DNA of 64,000 bases. Source: Siphonodentalium dalli. Its lineage: Eukaryota; Mollusca; Scaphopoda; Gadilida; Siphonodentaliidae. This document shows, piece by piece, positions 61,301 to 64,000 of this stretch. The stretch is taken from assembly GCA_032622095.1 (NCBI GenBank), contig CP136063.1, forward strand, positions 82,251,980 to 82,315,979. The letters are read 5' to 3'. Position 1 is the stretch's first letter. Each line of letters starts with the position of its first letter. Below the pieces are notes generated by a model. That model did not search any database. It saw only the letters and a program-made list of their open reading frames with translations, and had not been told where the DNA came from. The translations under genes and the position numbers were made by a program.

Positions 61301-61487
61301 AGCACGACGTCATCAGCAATGACACAGACTACATCGACCATGCTGACTATCACACCACCGACCGGTTCAGACTACTCTACGCACGCGGCAGTTACACCGG
61401 GGACAACAACAGTCACCCCGCCCTGGATACCAACCAACGTAACCACCACGCATGTTTCTTGGAGAACTAATCCATCCATAAATAGGA
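40099..61487 (+). CDS. secreted F5/8C-domain mucin-like protein, 3' partial
   Basis: Predicted join 40099-40354, 42812-43012, 45474-45662, 48387-48566, 57610-59673, 61275-61487: 1034 codons, probably continuing rightward. Residues 1-19 look like a signal peptide. About 26-152 form a short F5/8C (discoidin/F-type-lectin-like) domain with AGKPTTESST, PWIRVDL (66-72), Cys106/Cys123 and ARYIRV. The RxDCCxxR motif of fucose-binding F-type lectins is not visible, so ligand is unknown. Residues 153-275 are Pro-rich, 276-963 a Thr-rich tract expected to be heavily O-glycosylated, 964-1034 Thr/Ser/Pro-rich with N-glycosylation sequons. All introns are phase 1 with GT-AG ends. Likely a mucus, extracellular-matrix or immune surface component, by analogy only. 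A transmembrane or other C-terminal module may lie outside the window. Extra exons in the 9-kb intron 4 cannot be excluded. Confidence 0.7.
40355..42811 (+). other. intron 1 with repeats
   Basis: Contains a dispersed repeat at about 40735-41040 (GGACTTATTTGAGTCTGAAA), with a relative in intron 5 at 60325-60650. A GGCGGCCATTTTG pair lies at about 41390-41560 and long T-rich runs at 42040-42240. Around 42470-42745 is a cluster of self-complementary ACTAAACTGTT / AACAGTTTAGT motifs. Acceptor TCGTTACAG. Confidence 0.6.
42470..42745. repeat. self-complementary ACTAAACTGTTAAAC cluster
   Basis: Repeated GTTTAGT and ACTAAAC motifs in both orientations can pair across ~250 bp just upstream of the exon 2 acceptor. 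Possibly a decayed foldback element. Confidence 0.55.
42812..43012 (+). CDS. exon 2: second half of F5/8C domain
   Basis: 201 bp, phase 1-1. Encodes GGQMSNLIVMLSMDD, Cys106, Cys123, ARYIRVVY and IRELFVYNV, which match the closing strands of F5/8C folds. Donor ACGG|GTGAGT. Confidence 0.85.
43590..43990 (+). pseudogene. non-LTR retrotransposon RT remnant in intron 2
   Basis: Decayed RT fragments in several frames: LSKAVDQ for the DLSKAFD motif, IEHxGITGMANMWFRSYL, a GxxLGPLL-like stretch (SGPLLVSSA) and IYADDTTF at about 43888-43912. Jockey-like in pattern. Frameshifts and stops throughout. Confidence 0.75.
44982..45131. mobile_element. TA-flanked mariner-like MITE, foldback, full length
   Basis: 150 bp starting CAGTAATGCCCAAAGTAATT and ending with the complement, AATTACTTTGGGCATTACTG, flanked by TA (44980-44981 and 45132-45133). 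Arms of about 65 bp surround a short centre, so nearly the whole element is a hairpin. CAGT termini and a TA target are typical of Tc1/mariner. Fragments at 14567-14612 and 27118-27212. Confidence 0.85.
45474..45662 (+). CDS. exon 3: Pro-rich linker
   Basis: 189 bp, phase 1-1, acceptor TTTGATTGTAG, donor GAAG|GTGAGG. Encodes an NET glycosylation sequon, then a Pro/Ser/Ala-rich stretch with TQAPSGPGPSA and VEPTSEG. Paralogous to exon 4. Confidence 0.85.
45726..46133. mobile_element. TTAA-flanked MITE family C
   Basis: 408 bp between TTAA (45722-45725 and 46134-46137), with ~49-bp inverted ends (GGAGGAGGTCAAGTGACCAA; a few mismatches). The paralogous site in unit 2 (about 49072) has no insert. 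Confidence 0.85.
46407..46448. repeat. 10-bp tandem repeat, four units
   Basis: ACCAGATATA repeated four times with one substitution (ACCAGATGTA). Confidence 0.85.
46597..46960 (+). mobile_element. TTAA-flanked MITE family B, copy 2
   Basis: 364 bp between TTAA (46593-46596 and 46961-46964). Perfect termini AGGTACTCAATCCGA / TCGGATTGAGTACCT. No ORF. Confidence 0.88.
46965..48386 (+). other. rest of intron 3
   Basis: No exon recognised. A short inverted repeat at about 48010-48046 (TGACCTTTGACA ... TGTCAAAGGTCA) is present. Acceptor TGTTATTGCAG at 48376-48386. Confidence 0.45.
48387..48566 (+). CDS. exon 4: Pro-rich linker, duplicate of exon 3
   Basis: 180 bp, phase 1-1, read in the frame beginning D-YGSYATTLPPLPTGPP. 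Contains TQAPPGPG and VEPTSKG, matching TQAPSGPG and VEPTSEG of exon 3. Acceptor TTATTGCAG, donor AAAG|GTGAGG. There is no Met in this frame, so an ATG-to-stop scan misses it. Confidence 0.82.
48581..49019 (+). mobile_element. TTAA-flanked MITE family B, copy 3
   Basis: Inserted at TTAA (48577-48580; right TTAA 49020-49023), 10 bp into intron 4. The left end AGGTACTCAA is conserved; the right end (ATTCGGATTATGCATCT) is eroded. Body similar to 46597-46960. Confidence 0.82.
49560..49830 (-). mobile_element. possible tRNA-derived SINE remnant
   Basis: On the minus strand TAGCCGATGTGGTTAGG resembles a pol III A box. GTGGGTACGAGCATC and GTGGGTACGAACCCATG resemble B boxes or T arms. Spacing is not that of an intact tRNA, so this is at most a decayed or rearranged SINE head. 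Confidence 0.35.
49976..50478 (+). mobile_element. TTAA-flanked MITE family D, copy 2
   Basis: 503 bp between TTAA (49972-49975 and 50479-50482). AGGCACGGGCGACGTT start, AACGCTGCCCGTATCT end. Internal landmarks shared with 24834-25327 include AATCACACACAAATG and AAACGCTCTTTATTA. Confidence 0.83.
50920..51060. repeat. long inverted repeat in intron 4
   Basis: A perfect 25-bp arm, starting CACAGTGAGATACTGGAATC at 50957-50981, pairs with 51008-51032. Outer arms (GAGTGAATACCGGAA with TTCCGATATTCAC) extend the stem with mismatches. The loop is about 26 bp. No target duplication identified. Confidence 0.85.
51061..56129 (+). other. intron 4, middle part
   Basis: No exon recognised. Contains G/C homopolymer runs around 51480-51500 next to GCGCCCGAAG-containing repeats (about 51560 and 51830), a C run near 52750, and a two-unit G-rich tandem repeat at 54660-54765. 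Many short ORFs, none with recognisable domains. Undetected short symmetric exons are possible. Confidence 0.4.
54660..54765. repeat. G-rich tandem repeat, two ~45-bp units
   Basis: GGGTGGGCGTCCCAGACATG and GGGTGGGTGTCCCAGACCTG begin two adjacent units. Confidence 0.75.
56130..56840 (+). mobile_element. pearl-like ~160-bp array in intron 4
   Basis: About four to five units with CCAAGATGGCTGCTGGCAGC, GATCGGATGAGGGATATGGT and CTCCCATCTAG modules, related to 9199-10690 and 35900-36290. Confidence 0.65.
57610..59673 (+). CDS. exon 5: 688-codon Thr-rich mucin domain
   Basis: 2064 bp, phase 1-1, uninterrupted. Acceptor TTTACAG at 57603-57609; donor ACAG|GTAATG. Nearly all codons are ACA/ACG/ACT/ACC (Thr) with scattered Ser, Ala, Pro and Ile. 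The tract is built from CAACGACGACTTCAAC-like microsatellite units and a longer-period block at about 59170-59420 (ACGACAACTACATCAACC). The last ~80 residues are more complex (GTIPTTSSTTASTSSVQANL). Such domains carry dense O-GalNAc glycans. An upstream in-frame ATG at 57531 exists, but the phase-1 acceptor fits the other exons better. The 666-codon minus-strand ORF over it is a composition shadow. Confidence 0.83.
59674..61274 (+). other. intron 5
   Basis: Contains a relative (60325-60650) of the intron-1 repeat at 40735-41040: GGACTTATTTGATTCTGAAA and GGCGCGGGTCACAGTGAAAA. No exon recognised. Confidence 0.5.
61275..61487 (+). CDS. exon 6: Thr/Ser/Pro-rich segment
   Basis: 213 bp, phase 1-1. 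Acceptor AAACTAACAG, donor AGGA|GTGAGT. Encodes NETAVTSTSTTSSAMTQTTS and later TPPTGSDYS and VTPPWIPTNVTTTHVSW, with N-glycosylation sequons NET, NVT and NRS. The donor implies at least one more exon, not found before 64000. Confidence 0.72.
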
Positions 61488-62101
61488 GTGAGTATCTTCA
61501 CCATATAAACAAATGTGTCATCCATTTCCTGTATGTGCATGTACATGTATGTTGTCTCAGGGGGTGAGTGTTTCGGTGTGAACGTTTGTGGACAAGAGCT
61601 TGTCCAACAAAAAGTATCAAAATCGAGTAGTTTGGCCAAATATGGCAATTTTGGTGTATTCTATTATTATTAACATTTGTAGAGCGTGTTTTCACAACAA
61701 AGTTGTGTTCATAGGCGCTGTTACATAAGATAGATGATAAAAATATATATTCAATAAAAGAACATCATACTAGGATAAAAGAAGAGAAAACACGCGGATA
61801 AAACTAGTCTAAGAGATGGCAAATCTTAAAAAACACAGCTATAAATTAATAGTTAAAAGTCATTCGGAGAGAAATTATAATCTTAAAAAAAACTCCAGAT
61901 AAAAGTCAGTAAAAGTATCAATTGAGTCCATAAGCGATTTAAAAAGATATGTCTTTAACCCTTTACCCAACAAACCGGCCAAAAACGCCCAAATAAAGCT
62001 GCAACAGCCTAAATTATCTTGGGTCTGTCTCAATAAAACCATACAAATATGGATATCATTGGAACAGGCTCCACATTGTGATGGTTACAGTTATGCCATG
62101 T

Positions 62102-62170
62102 GCCAATGCATTCTCTTATATATGCGAGTCGACCATAGGTCGCCTCGCATATATAAGAGAATGCATTGGC
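62102..62170. repeat. 69-bp palindrome
   Basis: Same sequence and orientation as 5900-5968. Confidence 0.9.
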
Positions 62171-62249
62171 CTAAAAAAAATCTGTTTTTAACACTTTTTA
62201 CCATTTTTTCTTACATTCTTTAACAATTTTATAATTTTTAATGTGTTAA

Positions 62250-62318
62250 GCCAATGCATTCTCTTATATATGCGAGGCGACCTATGGTCGACTCGCATAT
62301 ATAAGAGAATACATTGGC
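62250..62318. repeat. 69-bp palindrome, reversed orientation
   Basis: Counterpart of 6048-6116, with one extra mismatch near the right end (ACATTGGC). Confidence 0.9.
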
Positions 62319-62399
62319 ACAGGGGCGTTCTGTTGGGTAAAGGGTTAAAAGTTTACGAAATTCCAAACGATCATGACGTAGCCTCAGATCGTCTGGGAG

Positions 62400-63080
62400 T
62401 TTGTTCCACAAATTGGAGCCGTGATGGAGAAGGCTCTGTCACCTAAAGTAGGATGGTTTGAGTTAAGAAGTGCTAGGAATCTCTTCCCGTCTGATCTTCG
62501 CTGCACCGTATACCGGAATTCTTTAAACATATTATCTCTTTAATGTAGTGAGGCGCGTTCCTTCAAGAGCAGTGTGATCTTGAATTTGATCCTGTGTTGG
62601 ATGGGCAGCCAGTGAAGATGTTGCAAGACTGGACACATCTCTGTCCTTCTCGGTACCATAGCAACAATTCTAGCGGCAGTTATTTTAACTCGCGACGAGT
62701 GAGCCAGTGATGCCGAATAAGCAACCGTTCATATAGTCAAGCTTGCTGATAACCAATGACTGGATAATTGATTTCGTTGCCGAAACTGTCAAGTATTTTC
62801 TTATTCTACCAATGTTTCTCAAATGATATAGCCTCCATAGACATGTTGGTATCGAACATAGCGCCGACGTTGCGATTGGATTCACTTGACATGATAGAAT
62901 ACTCGGATATAAATATGCAAACTACCCTTAACTGACCATTTACGTACGGGTAGAACGGTGGCTGGGTCACCACCATATATGAAATCGGTAAATTTAGCTT
63001 CTGTTTGCGATCGTAAACACTGGTATATTGACATAGCATTGGCGCACGGGGCGATGGGAGCCAGTCTAAATCTTGTTCAC
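62400..63080 (-). pseudogene. decayed LINE reverse transcriptase C-terminal part
   Basis: On the minus strand: a PxxLPISYMVV-like stretch, then RNVGAMFDTNMSMEA, then after a frameshift YHLRNIGRIRKYLTVSATKS, VISKLDYMNGCLFGI, and after further lesions ARIVAMVPRR and LHWLPIQHRIKFKI. This order is typical of the region after the RT domain in Jockey/CR1-like LINEs. Catalytic motifs are not seen. Confidence 0.8.
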
Positions 63081-63819
63081 TCTGAAATAGTACCTCGTGT
63101 TTTCTAGCTAGTGTATATAGCCAGCGATAGCAGATGTACATCTAGACATTAGCAACGTATGAATGATTTCCCATATTCTGTCTGATTAAAAGTCTTTTAC
63201 CTGTTTTCAGTTTATTAATATTCTTGCGTCGGTCATATTCATGTCGTTTGCTCATATTTTCTCGGATTACCCAGTGCCCATGCGGATGCGATGCTGCTCT
63301 AAGCCCACGTATACGTGAGATCCGACAGTCTATGGTCTTACCATATACCTGTAAATCATTATTATAACTAGTAGACAGTCGCATAACTAGGTTGATTTAT
63401 CTGACATCTCTGAGCCATAGTTGCATTCGTAAATCCATTAAACGCAGAACATACATCAACCACGATAACAACAGTCCTGTAAAATGCTGATGATTTTGAC
63501 TTCTGCATGGTTTGTTTATTGTTTTTTTCTTGGGGGGGGGGGGTGACTAGCTGTCCCTGCTATATACATGTATGTTACTTTCGGGAGACCCACCAGCTTA
63601 CATATGTATATATGTATTGCCGCTAGATGTACAACAGGACATAAACCGACCAGGCTCATTTGAACCTGCAAATATGGTCTTCATATCGTTAATTTGACAG
63701 GTGGGGATAACATAATGTATGTAAATGAACGAAATATCGTTGTTCAAGCTTTATAAGCAGCAACCTTACACTTCATTACAAGTGGAAGTCTTATTTAGAC
63801 TAAAATATTTCAACTTATT
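63081..63819. other. no gene recognised
   Basis: Possible upstream RT remnants on the minus strand near the left edge; a G homopolymer at about 63532-63543. Nothing else recognised. Confidence 0.35.
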
Positions 63820-64000
63820 ACTCGATTAGGGATGTTTGTTGACTATTCACTATTTGTGTACATAACAAAAGTTTCAACAAGCGAAATTTCTTTTTTGGAG
63901 AGCTATCGATTTAGTTAATATAAGAACAAAACTTATCTATTTATCCATGTTCTTCTTGGTGGTGATGGTTTTAGACATTTATAATTTTTGCACCGTTAAC
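63820..64000 (+). mobile_element. MITE family D fragment cut by the window edge
   Basis: TTTGTGTACATAACAAA, AAGAACAAA and TTCTTCTTGGTGGTG-like segments follow the order seen in the right parts of 24834-25327 and 50280-50430. Diverged. Confidence 0.5.

Larger units (their letters stand above)
61959..62344. mobile_element. piggyBac-like MITE with two internal palindromes, intact copy
   Basis: 386 bp between TTAA at 61955-61958 and 62345-62348; ends CCCTTTACCCAACA and TGTTGGGTAAAGGG. Nearly identical to 5751-6142, including both palindromes (62102-62170, 62250-62318). Confidence 0.9.

Overview
This is invertebrate nuclear DNA: AT-rich, gene-poor, with GT-AG introns, LINE reverse-transcriptase remnants and dense short non-autonomous DNA transposons. 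Two things point to a lophotrochozoan, most likely a bivalve mollusc. One is arrays of about 160 bp units between short non-repeated arms, an architecture known from the bivalve 'pearl' elements. The other is an F5/8C (discoidin-like) domain joined to a mucin-like tail. The species cannot be named from the sequence alone.

Only two protein-coding genes can be supported. (1) 931-2244, minus strand: an apparently complete, intronless SPRTN (DNA-protein crosslink metalloprotease) with SprT domain, zinc ribbon, SHP box and UBZ4 finger. (2) 40099-61487, plus strand: a multi-exon gene that probably continues past the right edge. It encodes a putative signal peptide, one F5/8C domain split over two exons, two duplicated Pro-rich exons, a 688-codon Thr-rich mucin-like exon and a further Thr/Ser/Pro exon. 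All five introns are phase 1, so every internal exon is symmetric and can be duplicated or skipped without a frameshift. Exon 4 has no in-frame ATG and was recognised from its splice sites and its similarity to exon 3.

Layout: 1-2.4 kb SPRTN; 2.4-9.2 kb repeats and transposon remnants; 9.2-10.7 kb pearl-like array; 11.3-13.5 kb a 2.2 kb repeat (copy A); 14-19.6 kb MITEs, microsatellites and a 43-bp minisatellite; 23.4-25.8 kb a diverged tandem array split by a MITE; 26-27 kb a LINE remnant; 29.9-33.1 kb two direct copies of a palindrome-bearing element; 33.2-36.3 kb further arrays; 37.9-40.15 kb copy B of the 2.2 kb repeat, inverted relative to A; 40.1-61.5 kb the lectin-mucin gene with MITE-filled introns; 62-64 kb another palindrome-bearing MITE, a LINE remnant and a MITE fragment.

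The most interesting point is where the two themes meet. The last ~55 bp of copy B encode the predicted signal peptide of the lectin-mucin, and the same tract occurs at three other places in the window. Inside the gene, a tandem exon-plus-intron duplication acts as a natural control: its two copies carry different TTAA-flanked MITEs at sites that are empty in the other copy. At least five TTAA-targeted MITE families and one TA-flanked mariner-like MITE can be delimited here.
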